From the NCBI RefSeq assembly GCF_027942865.1, contig NC_134509.1:33096197-33160196 (forward strand): a stretch of DNA of 64,000 nucleotides, in the 5' to 3' direction. The position numbers and the translations under genes were made by a program. Of this stretch, positions 1 to 13,800 are shown one piece after another. Below the pieces are notes generated by a model. It searched no databases, was not told the DNA's origin, and saw only the letters and a program-made list of their open reading frames with translations. Position 1 is the stretch's first letter. Every line of letters starts with the position of its first letter. The DNA is from Odontesthes bonariensis. Its lineage: Eukaryota > Chordata > Actinopteri > Atheriniformes > Atherinopsidae.

Positions 1-780
1 CGAGAATGTGTGGAGGGAAGAGGTCTGACACCGGTAGGAGGAGGGGACTGTTGGAGTATAATGGCCTCGCACCTTCTTTTGCATTCGTTATCACGTGAAC
101 CTCGTGCATACTTGGTGTTACACTTGCGGAGCAGAGAGTATAAAAAAACCAACTCTGCTTTAACTACACAATTAAACGGAATGTATCGGCTAAATTGTTC
201 TTAAATCCTGAAAAATATATTGCGTCAGTGTACTTGAAGTATATTTGAAGTAAGCCTGGAACTATCTCGATTTCTGTCCTCATGGATCTGTGTTTTCCTG
301 CGCTTCCCGTGCAGCACTTTCATTCAGTCTTCATTCGCCCCTGAGAATAAACAGAAGCCGCACCAATCTCTTTGCATCTCACACTCCTTTTTTCTTTTCT
401 AAACTCTTACTCGTTGCCTCCCTTAGAGGCATGTAAGGAAGAGAGAGTTACACCGTGTGGGGAGACTGGGGCAAATTGAGCCAAAGGGGAAGTTGAGACA
501 CCTCTCGTTGCTAGGACACGGTAAAAAAAATTGATCATGTGACCTCATATTTAGGAGGAAGGCATCATTTCATGGAGTCTGTGAAGTTCAGAACCAGATG
601 GATAAAGTGGTTCGACATTTATTTATATATAAAAAACATTTTTCACTCATGAAAGTGAATTTAGACTTTCATAAGTTTCACAAGTTTAGTGTTTAGCAAG
701 TTTAACAAGTGTTTAGACCAAAAGGGAGCAGCAGCAAAAGATGCCAATATAGACAAATGTCACAGAAGAGGCCAGAAAGA
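1..780. other. No gene recognised
   Basis: I see no coding exon with recognisable protein similarity here. The open frames are short and have no family motifs. AT-rich sequence from about 600 leads into the decayed transposase that follows. Confidence 0.5.
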
Positions 781-1183
781 TTCTCTCAGATGGCATGGCG
801 TCTGAACTTGCCAAACATATCAAGAATCTTCCGAACCAGTTTCATGGACTTATTACCCTCAAATGCAGAGAATTTGCCTACAAATTTGCAAAGCAAAACA
901 ACTTCCCTGTGCCAGACAGCTGGTCAGGAGAAGAACGAGGAGGTAGCTGGAGATATTCAACATAGAGATCTATCTAAATAAGCAAGGTTCTTTCCCAGAA
1001 TTACTGCCAACCAGCCAGCTCGCTAAGAAAATTCAATCAAATTCAATTGATATGTTAGTAGAAAAATGTTATTGTTGAGATAACATTTTTCCAGGAGTGG
1101 ATTGGCTTGAGCTGTTCAAAAACCGACAACATCTATCATGTCGGACACCAGAGGCCACATCCTTGGCAAGGGCCACTGCCTTC
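781..1183 (+). pseudogene. Decayed pogo/CENP-B-type transposase fragment
   Basis: Read across frameshifts, the plus strand gives ELAKHIKNLPNQFHGL, then KCREFAYKFAKQNNFPVP, and later DWLELF and RTPEATSLARATAFN. This order matches the CENP-B-type helix-turn-helix DNA-binding part of pogo/jerky-like transposases. A stretch at about 980-1095 that contains a small perfect hairpin (11-bp arms around 1064-1092) interrupts it. The fragment is cut at AFN by a Harbinger-like element at 1187. Sequence after 1913 may continue the frame but I cannot follow the catalytic domain. It is a dead remnant. The assignment is from motif recognition only. Confidence 0.62.
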
Positions 1184-1186
1184 AAT

Positions 1187-1910
1187 AGCCGCTTTCGGAC
1201 AGACCGTTCTAAGAAAGTAGTTATCAGAACTACCCTCCTCGAATTTCGTTCTGATAACTATCCTTCCCCAGCGGAACTGTTTCAGTCTGCATTCGCACAT
1301 GAGTCGGGACCTGATAGGGACTGATGCGCGCGCGCAGACGTCTGCTTCAGTGACGTGTTAGCCGTTAGCCGTTTAGCGCTACATTCAAACACAAAACAAA
1401 ACGGTAAAAGTAAGGAGAGTAGAAAAAACACCACAAAGAAGCTAATATGGAGAGTGGGGAGGCCACCGTGTTTATGGTCTGCATGATGGTGATATTAATC
1501 ATGGACAATCACATCAGGCGTCTAATATCGAGGCTGGAAGAGCTCACAGAGAGAGTCAGGAGATACTTTTTCATTTCATGAAGGAAGAAAGGAGAGCAGA
1601 GCGCTGCAGACAAATGAGACCAGTGTAAGTTTAACTTATTAAACACCCAACGGTTCTGTCTGTGTGGTATGAGTAAACATTTCAGCCGTGATAGCATGAC
1701 ATGGGGCGTAGCTACCAAACACCACACACCTCCGTTAGATTCGTTCTATAAGAACTATGAAAAGACCCGACCTCTGAGAAGGAGCTAAATAGTTATAGGA
1801 ACTAAGGGAGATGGCCCCGAGTTCCTGTATGTCCGAACACGGGAGAAAACGGCCCCGCGGATTAAAAGGTTATTAGAACTGCCAAAGGTTCCTACAGTCC
1901 GAAAGCGGCT
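1187..1910 (+). mobile_element. Harbinger-like nonautonomous DNA transposon
   Basis: The ends are inverted copies of agccgctttcggac, and the flanks carry a perfect 3-bp duplication aat (1184-1186 and 1911-1913), as expected for PIF/Harbinger. Inside, an open frame from ATG 1447 gives a charged N-terminal segment (IRRLISRLEELTERV) followed by Arg/Glu-rich sequence and a possible splice donor near 1625. No nuclease domain remains, so it is an internally deleted copy. It is inserted in the pogo-type remnant. Confidence 0.7.
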
Positions 1911-1913
1911 AAT

Positions 1914-2685
1914 GAACACAAAGTTCAAAATGTTCTTCAGCTTCATAAGAAAAGTCAGCTTTGTTATTGACACTTTCAGTTTCAAATGAACCACAGTTGC
2001 TGCAGACTTTTACTGCCATGCAGACGTTGAGCATTGTCATACAAAAAAGCAGAAATATTTGTTTTCTATCGTTGTTGCTGAAGGGAGAAGTGTGTTTGTG
2101 CAGAAACCACATACCATGAAAACCGGCAGATCGGATCGTTCAAAGTTTAAACTGCTCGGAGGCAAACAAACGCATTCTAAATAGCACGAGTATCATTTTC
2201 ATCACACACTTGAAGTAATACTAAGTGTTTTGTTTCCAGTGCATATGGCTTTATTCAGCTTTACACTCTGACACTACTCAAAATTTCTATTACATCTTGT
2301 TGTTCCTGACTGCTTGAACGGTCTGCACAGGCAGCACTGAAAACATGATCAGTTTCCTTCTACTGTGCAAAGCAAACCTACCAAACCAGTATTTACCATC
2401 ATTTGAACTATGACTGATGAGGCGAAGCACAATCCATTTGAAATGAGATAGTGAGCTATGTGATTTAGCTTGGACGAAATTCAAACCTAAAGTTAAGAAA
2501 GTCTTTCACAAAGAAACAAAATTGCTTATATTACAGGCAATCCTATAAAAATGGTGCTCACTTATTGCAATAAATAATAAACAAAATAAAAAAATCTGCC
2601 ATAAGAGCTGAAAATATCAACTTTATCCACACACTAGCACACACACACATTCAGATGTCAAAGACAATGGCCGGTAGAAGAGGTT
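1914..2685. other. Intergenic, no gene recognised
   Basis: This may contain further decayed pogo-type sequence just after the Harbinger insertion. I could not align anything past about 1950. It lies beyond the probable 3' end of glis2. Confidence 0.4.
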
Positions 2686-4865
2686 GATTTTCCTCTCGTG
2701 TTTATTGACAAAGCGTCAAAGTCATACCAACAATACTGATGTCCATGAAGTGGGTCTGTGGCCTTGATGTACAAATAACATCCGTTGTCAAGTCGTTAAC
2801 AGATTTTAAAATGTTACAAAAAGTACACTTAGACACTTTACACTTGCATACATATTTTTCATATACTGTGTGATATATTTCAGTTGAAATTCAAGGCACT
2901 TCAACATCTCTGAAATACTGGTTAGGATAAGCCAAAGTGCAAACAAGAATACAAGTTAAACCAACACAGATACTGGTCACATGTGGCCATTGTCAAACAT
3001 TTCCCCTTCAAAAATAACCCAAAGCCTGCTTTTTAACCCTCTGGAGGTGCCATAAATTGCTTGCTATATATGCCAGAAATAATAATAATAATGATAATAA
3101 TAAATCTACACATTCAGTACTGTAACTTAAAGGAAAATAACTATTATTTTACCAGCACAACCTGAGCAATTTGATTAGGCGTGCTATTGTAAGTCCAAAA
3201 GCATTATCAAAATTTCTTACATACAGTAACATTAAACTATGCAAATAGTTTCATCAGACTTGTAGTCAACAAAATAAGAAATCTGTTTTTTCTCACTTTG
3301 ACAGACCCCAGAAGGTTAACTATAATTTGGCTCCTTCTTTTGTACCGTATTTGCATCGTAACATTAATCTGAAGCAAATGTGTACTAATACACACCTTTG
3401 TCTACCTTGTTCCTGCTTGCAGTCTGTTCTGGCTGATCCGGTGTAGATCGTTGTCTATGGATGATTAATAGAGCTAAGATAAAGTGAATACAAACTGCAA
3501 ACAAAAGAGTGAACCTTAACCCTACTTTATTATTCTTCTTGCGACTTGAAAATCACATGGTCAGCCACACAGCTGTGTGGATTCTTATCTGTCATCACAC
3601 ATTGTAAAGTTGTAAATATAGTGATTCATTTCTGAGTCAAGGTCTCCTTCTTAGCTAAAATAAACAACAGAGCTTCTGAGAGCCACACTAAGATCACTCT
3701 TCTATTAGTAAATGAGAGAGCTTACTACGTCATAATCTAACATGTACGACAGCCTTTGGTTTTCCTCAAGGGGGCTCATTACTTTGTCTGCTGTTGGCTT
3801 GGAAATTGAGCAGGGTGCTTACTGTATCACGTACATCAGTTGGTGCACAGAAATCTCCTTTACATGGCAAAACTATATCCAAAACAATGTGCAAAATTCT
3901 TTTTCATTTTTCTTTTCAAACTGATAAATATCTTGTAAACAGTTTTATTTAAAATACCTTTTTCTTTAGACGTGAATAATTGGTGGGAGGGGGTGTCAAA
4001 TTTTCACACCTTAATTGCACAAACTCTTTACTTTGCAAGAAAGAAAAATATGTAGATAACAAAAGGTAGACCTTTACAAAGTCTACAGTGTGTAATTCGT
4101 TATCAAATTGAATCGTATGTGGACTCAATGCTCCCCAAAATTGCTGTACCCCATCTTATCAGATGAAAAAAAAAATCAGTGTCACACAGCAATCAGTGGG
4201 GGTTGTCAAGCATGAAAACTGGTCATGAACTGGTCTGGCAAACGTATTATTGGTAAATATCTGCTGAAAAATATTTGGAAAATCAAGGTGTAGATTAAAA
4301 AAAAAAGGCATATTAACGGGCCAGTTCATTCAAAAATCACATTTAGCAGTGTTTCGATGTGATTTTGTTTTCTATTAGAGCACAATGCCATGCTACAGGT
4401 CCTGCTAAGCTGTAGCAGTGCTTTGAGCTAAATGCTACCATCCTCTTAACACAGACTGTATAAAAAAAGTACCAGTCGATGTAGCTACTGTGACTTCACC
4501 TGTTGGTTTGGGGACTGCCAATCTGAAGTTTTGAAATTTAGTATTTGGCTGATGACATCTTGGTCGTCCAAAACCAAAAGAGAACAAAAGTAACGAGTGC
4601 CAATAAGTTGATGATTCAGACCTACACCTCTTCTGAGGTCTACTATGTGCATGCTTAATTATGTAACTGTGTCCAAATGGGTCACCAGCACACTGATCAG
4701 AAGGACTAGACTCCCCTATTGCACTGGTACAATTAACTCTCCCTCACTGGCTTGACATTTCAGACCAGGTACCTAAGCTCAACCTCTATACAAATCACAA
4801 ATGAAAATAGTACAAACACTGACACACAGACACTCCCAAGTTGTATGCACTGCTAACAGTACATT
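2686..4865 (-). other. glis2: Probable glis2 3' untranslated region
   Basis: The minus strand after the glis2 stop (4866-4868) runs AT-rich and without repeats or coding content to an AATAAA at 2701-2706 (tttatt on the plus strand), about 2.2 kb downstream. Other minus-strand AATAAA sites lie near 3525 and 3943, so shorter alternative ends are possible. A long glis2 3'UTR is plausible, but the end point is inferred. Confidence 0.5.
2701..2706 (-). terminator. Candidate poly(A) signal of glis2
   Basis: A canonical AATAAA on the minus strand is followed by a repeat-free stretch. It is the most distal candidate before non-genic, transposon-rich sequence. Internal candidates near 3525 and 3943 could be used instead. 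Confidence 0.42.
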
Positions 4866-7800
4866 TTAACTGACAACAGCTGGTTTGAGAAAGAGTGGCC
4901 TTGAAGGAAGAACCACCCAAGACAATGAATCACTTTGTCTAGGCCCCACCCCTGCAGACAGGTTCAAAGCTTTTCCCTCCTCTCCTTCCTCCTCCTCTTC
5001 CTCCTCGTCCTCTGGCTCCTTTCCTCTCATTTGCCCCAGATTTCCCACAGCTCCTACCCTCACCATTGAGGCGGCTGAGAGTCCAAAGTGTAACAGCGTT
5101 GAGTCTGAAAGGCCAATTGGCCTTATGCTGCCTCCTCCTCCCATGAAGAGTGGTGCCGTGTGATGGTTTAGGGCTCGGGCATGGCAGAGAGCAGAGAGTG
5201 GCAAAGAGGTCCCAAGACCCCCGAGGAGAGCTGCAGCAGCCCCGGGGATGATGACGTGTGTCCCTCCTACAGAGGGTAGTTCACTGGCACTCCGGTGCCC
5301 AGGGAAGCCCAACCCCATCCCCTGCCTGCCGGAGGTACCTTGCTCCTGGGCAACAAAGTGCCCATGAGCCTTTATGTGCTTGCGTAATGAGCTGGGATCT
5401 GTGTAGCGCTTCAGGCAGCCTACCATCTTGCAGTAGTAAGGCTTGTCCACGTAGTGGGTGCGAGTGTGCTTGAAGCGGTCGCTAGAATTGGAGTAGCGTT
5501 TGCTGCAGCCTTCATATGGGCAAATGTAGGGTTTTTCCCCTAGAGAAAGAGACAAAAAGTGATGTCAGAAAAAAAAACTGACCCAAATTAACAAAGGAAA
5601 TAAAAACAGAGGGAAAATTTGTTTTAATAATTTACTTAATCACAGGACAAAGCCATAGAAGGTGGATTTTCGCTGATGCTAACATTGGGTCTCATTCACC
5701 AATATCTTCTTAAGAAAGTTGTTCTTAAGAAATTTCTTAAGAAAACTCTACTTCAGATTCATGACCGTGTTCTTTGACAAGTGAAATTGTTAAGTGTTGT
5801 ATCTTTGCTCTTAGATTGATGAATGACAATTTATTCGTAAATTAAAAGGGTGCGCCAGCTGTCCCTAATTTACATAAGTAAATGCCCCAAAATGCTCATA
5901 AAAGTGCATGAGACTGAAGGGGCGTGCGCATCTTTTTAAGATCCCTATAGCGTGCTCAATTGCGGAGCGATTACCTGCGTGCATCTGATTAAATAAAACC
6001 TCCTGAGTCTGAGGTTTTAGTCAGTGGTGTTATTAACCAGAGGACCAGGGCATATCCTTCATCTCATAATAAAACAAATCAGAATAAAAAGGCGCTGTTG
6101 CAGAAAATTTTGATTATTAAATGATATGTTCCAACGAGGCCGCACGGTGGTGTGGTGGTTAGCACCATCGCCTCACAGCGAGAGGGTTCCAGGTTCAACT
6201 GATGGTTTTAGGAAGAACAGCAATAGAATTAAATCCCCTCTTGATTGTGACTTTATGTATTTTGATGTTTTATTGCATCCATGACTGGCAGGGACCGTGG
6301 CTGATGGATGGCTGTGATATGCCCACCTTGTCTCCCAGCTTAAAGGCTTAAAAAAATATGGCCTCTAAAAAATTTGTTTTCCCATGGCTCTGTTTGCCCC
6401 CGAGATTGGGGTAATTTGATCAGAGTCGGTGGGTAAATTGCACCATCTGGGAGTGAACTGAAAATCTGATGAAATCTAAATCGAAAGGGAAATTCTGAAG
6501 ATGAATAAATTTCCTTTTACAAATAATCATATTCATTGTCATAAAGGTAACTACACACAAATCAACCTTTTAATTATGTGTGTCATGTCTGTGGGTTTTT
6601 GTCATGTTTTAGTTCCTGTTTAGTTTTTAGTTTTGCCATGTTTTAGTTTTCTCATGTCTTAGTTTTGTTTGTCTTCAACTTCAGGTCCAGTATTTAGTTT
6701 TGCCATGTTTTCCAGTTTCTGTTGCCCGGCCATCACGTTCACTCACAACACCTGTATTTTTCCCCTCAGCTGCATTCACTCACCCTCAGTATTTAGTTTC
6801 CAGGTTTCCAATGTACCATTGGCAGATCCTCACCGTCACCTATGATCTTACCCGTCAAGTCAAGTCCAGTCAGGTCCTTTGTTTTTCATAGTCATCGTCA
6901 TGTTTTGTTTTTTCATAGTTTAGTTTTAGGGGCGGCCGTGGCTCAGTGGTTAGAGTCAGTCGTCCAATAACCAGAAGGTTGGTAGGTTCGATTCCCACTC
7001 TCGTCACTCAAAAAACTGGTGGAGTCAGGTCCACCTTCTTGTCACGGCTGAGGTGCCCTTGAGCAAGGCACCATGCTCCCTGGGTACTGCAAACAGCTGC
7101 CCACCGCTCCAGGTTAGCATCTGTCTCTATGAGTGTGTCACCCTGTGCATGTGTGTGTCAACAGGTACCAACCTGGATGGGTTAAAAGCGGAGGACAAGT
7201 TTCATGTCTATACTTGACAAACAAGATCTTAATCTTGTTTGTCAAGATGTCAAAACCTTGTGTTGACATTGTTTTTTGGAAATCTACATCCATGTCCTCT
7301 TCCACACCACACCCCCGTGACAATTTGCATATTTTCCCATAGTAAGGCAAGGCAAGGCAAATTTATTTGTATAGAAATAAAAAGTATGATTTACAATTTA
7401 AACAAAAAAGAAAGAAATAAGAACAATGGATAAAATCAGTAACCCTCAAATCTCCTTTTAGTTGTGTGCCTCCTCAATTAAAGCAATTTCCTCAAGACGT
7501 CACGCAAGTTTATTCACACTGAGCTAACAACTAATTATCGAGTGAATAAAAAGTAATCCGTCTGTAAGGATGAAATTCCATTCCCGATTTAATCAGATTG
7601 TGTAAGCCACACCGCACTTGCCGATATGCACACAAGAATTATCACCAGCAGAAAAAAGATGGACTTGTATTGAGTGATCAGTGAATCCAAGTTACTGAGA
7701 AATATGAGGCCTCTTACTGTACTTGAACATGTAATTGGCAGCTGATGAGATTCAGATGGACAGAGAGAAGAAAGAAAAGAAATCCCCAAATGATTAATTG

Positions 7801-10800
7801 CAGCTCACCACAAAAAAAAATTGTCACCGACTGTTAACACTGCACAACTTTACAAAGTTTCCTGTTGTGTAAATGACACAGCAAAGAATAATTAGTCATA
7901 TATTTGCACAGACTAGGTGTATAATAGTGCCATAAAAGACCCATCACTTGCTCCGTGTCAGATCCTGTTGCACTATTGCTGATCTTTCACAGAGTGGTAA
8001 CTGGTTGGGCAAGAACTTATTTCTCCTGTCAAAACTATCCTTGTACAACTCACATGAGTCACAGTGGGCAGAGCTCAATTGAACAAAGATGCCATGAATT
8101 TTTAAGCACAATGAAAAGAAACACAAGCTTAAGGTTTGTCATAAATGTCATGATTACTCATTTATAAGAATCCTGCTTGTCCAGAGGATAAAAAAAAGGC
8201 AAACAAATGTTCTGCTTGCACTTTTTTTACACCATTTAAGTTACAAATGTGCATGATGTAGGAATGAGAGGCAGAAAAAGATGTTTGCCTTTTTTCAAAA
8301 AAATGACAAAAGAGATTTAAATATGTTTGAGAGTGTAAGTTAAATATGACAAACAGCTGTGGATCCATGTAGCAAATGGAATTAAATAAAACTAGTGATT
8401 ATTATGAAAATAACTAAAAGATTAAAGTGGATTTTAATTTAATGTGTATTGCTTTCAAAATCAGCAAAAAGAACACGTACATACCATCTCAAATCCTCTA
8501 ATAAAGTAATACCATGATTTAAAACAGTGTCTCTATACTACAACCTGCAAATGTTATCCAAGGACTCTCCTACTGTTGACTTCATTACACATGAGAATGA
8601 CGGGGAGTACAGAGAATGGACTCAGGACTTTGTGGACCAGTGACAGAGGAATCACCTCCATATCAATGCAGGGAAGACCAGAGAGCTGGTGGTGGATTTC
8701 CTCAGGCACAGACAATCCGATCCAATACCAGTAAACATTTAGAGAATGAACATTAAGACAGTGGACCGTTACAAATACCTGGTTTTCACCTGAACAATAA
8801 ACACATGCGCTTTACAGGACGGGGCACGGCAGACTATCTGCGTAGGAGACCCGGGTCTTTTGGAGTGCAGGAGGCCCTTTTGAAGATCATTTCTGACTTA
8901 GCTTCAGTCTTTGATGGCCCCTCAACCCAGTGGTGGGAGACACATTCACTGCACACCACTGTGAGTGCACAGCACATTGCTGAAAATGGCGTGTTGGACT
9001 GTTTGTTTGATAGAGAAAGATGGCAAGCGATCGTCCACTGCACATGACAGAAAGCCCTGAAACAGTGCCCACATCCAGGGGGTTGATGTTTAATAAAGAT
9101 TGATCCTATCTGGGGTCACCGTTTCATTAACTGCTGTTGTCATCTCTCAGGTGTTTTAATGAAGCGTTTAACCACTCACAGGTAGAATGTGCAGTTGCTG
9201 TTCTATGGAAATCCCCAATCATCTGTTCAATGCCTAAAAGAGGCAACCCTGCATTTGAATGCCATAAATATTGTTTAGGTCATTGTTTAACTTTTTTGTT
9301 TATTTGTGTTATTGTTGGGATTATTTAGCAGACAATTGATGTGATCTGTAAATAAATTAGGTAGGAACCAAACTTGCGTTCCTTGTTGCACTCAGACTTG
9401 TTGACACAGGGGCACTTTACACGGAAACGAAAACGGGTTAAAAACGCAAAACCTTTTTGCGGATGCACTATATCGTTTAGATGGTAACGGCGTTTTGGGG
9501 GCATGAAAACGCAAAAAAGTGAAACCGCCCTCCAGAGTGGAATTCTTGAAAACGCTCCACTGTCGCACCACCGTGTAAAGGATGAAAAACGCAAAACTGC
9601 GTTTCTCGTCACATAGAAATGATGTGACAAGCATGATAAAGCGCCAGAAAACCGTGGGAAACACATCAGTAGGCTATCAACATGTCCGTCCCTGCGGACT
9701 TTCAACTCGCCTTAGGCGCGGTAATTGACGTTCAAGAGTCATTTCATCAGATAACAGCAATGATGAGCGAGAGTAGTAAAGAACAGACCGAAAATATGAA
9801 CTACGTTCTCGAAATTCTTGAAGTTCATAGAGAGAGCAGGCGACCTAGACAGCTGTGGGTGAGACCTGGGAGGACTTCTCAGTGGTGGGATAACTTCATG
9901 AATGGAGTGGTAGACGACAAGCGTGTTTACTGCATCGATAAATATGAAACGTCACACACTTTTGCGTTTCTGTATGCACGCAGATTTTCACCCTAAAACG
10001 CTCGTCTAAATGCAGATTTAAAAGTGAAAACGAAACGCCACTTTTGCGTTTTGGTTTCAGATCGTTTCCGTGTAAAAGGTAGCCTAAATAAGATGCATGC
10101 ATGCCCCAATGTTGAAATGAGGTTTGAGTGAGCGACTGATTTACAAGTTGTCATTTTCTCATCCTGTTTAAGCCACCATGGAGTGATAGATATAATGGTA
10201 ATACCCCATTTTCATTTCAGAAACCTAGTTGCCTAAATTGATTTAGTAGTTGTTGAATTACTGTCGAACTAATCAACAGACAGTTGACTAAAAAATGCTG
10301 TATTCACAAGGTGTGTTAGTTGCACTGCCACTGCAAATCAAATATCCCCTGGAGGGACAATAAAGCTCTGAACTGAACTGTTCCGACTTTGTGTCATAGC
10401 GGTTATCTCCACCTGAATAAGCCTAAAGTAAATGTTTGTTTAACACTTAATCACTTAGATTATCTCGTTTCCGATTGGGAGATAAAAAAAGAATGTATAA
10501 TAAACTCAGTTCTGTCTGAACTATTTCTACTGGACAGATGACTACAAGAATTTAAATCCATAAATACCCAACATTAAATACTCTGATAATAAGTCATTAT
10601 GGACACAGCTTTTAGGGTTCAAAGGTACAGTTTTAATAGCTTTTTAACATTAATAATTGACAACAACATAACAGTCACTTGACCTCTTACCTAAAGTCTC
10701 CTCAAATTGAAATTGTTGTATCTTCTCAGCTACTATTTTACATCCAGTGTTAGAAACAGTTGTGGGATTTGTCAGGTTTGTTTATTCTAGAGGTATAACC

Positions 10801-13800
10801 ACCTCTAGAATAAACAAATCTGACAAATCCCACAACACATCACCAGTGTAATAATGTCAGCTGCAAAAGTACAAGCCAGTGTAACATTGTGCTAAGAGCT
10901 GGTGAATAGGGCTGAAGGAAGGAAACAGCTAGCTGAGCCTTGAAGCCCCAGGTTCCTGTTATTGTCACAAACCGTTTATCACAAATGAAAAGAAAGAAAC
11001 GGATGTTTCTCTTTTTTTTTTTTAGGTATAGAACTTGTAGAATGCCATGTTAGCCTGCAAACTTTACTTTCTAAGATCAGTTTTCAGCAGCTGAGATCTG
11101 CTTGTGAAAATACTTGTTGCATTTTTTTGGGCTCATTTACCGTTTTGTCGCTCAGTGGTGTGTTTTAATAGGCCTAGACTGTAGGCCTTGGTCTGTGACC
11201 AAAAGGTATAAACCATAACAGGTCTCTGATACACAGACGGTAGTCAATTGTTTAAATAGAAAATGGAAGCAATGTGAAACGTTTCCTGTAAAGCTGTGTT
11301 ATGTAGTCTTGAGTGGTGAACTCACCTGTGTGAGAGCGGGTGTGAATCTTCAGGTTTTCCAGTCGTGAGAAGCTCTTGTTACAGGTGGGACAATGGTGCG
11401 GCTTCTCATTGGTGTGCGTGCGGATATGAATGAGCATTTTGTACCTATGAAACAAACCCCAGACAACAATGTCACACACCCTAAGCTTAGTTACATAGTT
11501 GATGAGGTTTGAATGTGCATTAACATACAGGGCTACTAAACCAAATGGTGGTCTATTACCCGACTCTACCTACTTTTACTGAAATACTATACGAGTTTCA
11601 GAATGAACATACTCTTAGGTTCAGCTTTTTGTACTGTAAAGTAGATGGTTTCTTTCTGTGTAGAAAAAAATAGTGTTTTCTTCTTTTGTTTCATGCATAA
11701 ATCAGTCATGTTTTTTGTTTAACAACCATTTTTTAATAAAAACACTGAATTCTTTAAAAGGCAGGAGCCAGTCAGTCTGCAAGGCCTAACCAAAAGGGGG
11801 GAGTTTACAGCGCTCCCCAGCAGGACATCCGCAAATGAATAGCTTCTTATGAAAGCTTTCTAGATTTTGGACTGATTGTGTGTGCACAGTACCTGGCGTT
11901 GAAGCCCCTCCCGTTTCGAGCACAGCCTTCCCACTGGCAGCAGTACCCAGAATCCTTCTCTGGCTTGACGTGGAAGTCGTTGATGTGATCCACCAAATCC
12001 TGCAGCGAGTCGAACAGCAGGTGGCACTGGAGGACAGACACAGAGAGAACTGAAACCACTGAATTAAACTACATGAATACAATTACCAACTTTACTGTTT
12101 ATTGAACTTCACACATAACACTTTTCTTGTGATCAGAGTTTTTCCATTTTTCACTTCATGATCTCACTGGACAGTAAATTAGAACGAAGTTTGTTTTTAA
12201 TGAGCATTTGATAGTTACAGACATAAAACAAAATGCTAGAGATAATGCTAAAAAGAGGACTCAAATCGTAACATTCACCGGCCACCAGTGATGCCCTGCC
12301 CTTCTTAATTCCTCACAACCAAAACGAGGGTATGCCTTTTATCAATTACTGTATAATGAAATTCTACTCTAATGAAATTGTCTCTTATTCTTTCACTGTT
12401 TTTTTTTTTTTTGCCCTAACCCTCCACCTAGTGGTCAACGGAAAAGCTGCAGCCTTTTTCCACAAACTCTCATTTTCTTAGAGCAGAAATTAAATATTGG
12501 GGTTGGATCATAAGCTTTACAGTCTATGGGTTAGATGCCCGACAGGTCGTTTGCGGATCTTCTCTCCAAAAGAAAAATCAAAACTTTAACTAACTTGTGG
12601 CAGGAAGTGAAATTCAAACAAAAACTTGTGCAGCATTTTGAAAAAAAACATTGGACCTTCACCATTTACCTTCATCCAACGGCAGGCCAGCTGTCCATCA
12701 ATGGAGGGCTCCGGGGAAACTGGCTTCTCTTTATGGTGACTAATGATCATGGAAGACGAGAAGCTGTAGCCCCTCGGTGGGCTTCTAAGTGGGAGATAAA
12801 ATGGGTAGACGTGCTGAGAAGCTCCACCTTCAACACCCCAATGATGAGCCATTTCCTAAAAGAGAGGAGGATGAAGAGAAGTTTCAGAGCTTACAGCCAG
12901 ACAATCCAGCACTGTGTCTTATCAGATCATTCAGAGAGTGATTCTGCATAGGAAAGAGAACCGTCTATGACCTGAACTTTAGCCTAAATATCAACAGAGA
13001 TGAATAAAAAATGTTTAAAGTTGTATCAATTTGTACTTTTTTTCGTAAAAAGGTTAATTTTAGCAAATACATTACTATGGAGTGTGGAACTTTGACTGCG
13101 GAATACATTCAGTCAAGGAGGATCGGGATTTATGTCAGACAGACACAGGGTTGTTTAAAAACTCAAACATTTCCAGAACTGACTGAGAAGAACACGTGTT
13201 TGGCTGTAAATTTGTTAGCTTTTTGCATGAAAAACTAGATTCATAGTTTACTGCTCAAAGCTATACCTAAATGGCAAGAAAAGGGGCAAAACTACATGCC
13301 ACTCCTTTACATCTGAGCTTTTACCTTTCGGAAAAGAAAAATAACTTACAAGTGGAAACAGGAGAAGATGATGGAATAAAAAGGGATGGATTATTCTGTG
13401 GAATATACGGCCTCGTGTTGTGTCTGATCTGATGGCTGTCACTGTAGTCAGACCTTAAACCTATTCTAAACCTGTTGATTTACTGATAATTGTTTCGATA
13501 CTGGACTGTGAATTCTAGGGATATACTAATACCAATTTTAGAGATAATAATATGGCTGATGATCAATACTGATTGTTTTTGTAATTTATTTTCCCTTTAA
13601 TATTGCCAGGCAAACAATAAGATGTGCAGGATGAAAATATTCCTAAATAACAGTTTTAAGGTATTTCAGCCTACCGTCACAATATCTTTGAATGAGGACT
13701 AATTATTTCATACAAACCGTTACTATAGCCTTTCACATAACAAGATCTACTGTGTAGTTTTTGGTACTTACATTTCCCAGCAAAATTTGCACTACCAGAC

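Noticed and set aside
7343-7425. Possible CRISPR-like tandem from repeated aaggc units
   Set aside because: Units are 5 bp without spacers, and the context is a vertebrate retroposon tail.
12535-12951. Long plus-strand open frame (138 codons)
   Set aside because: It is antisense to glis2 coding exon 3 (12670-12855), which has correct splice sites and GLIS2-like sequence.
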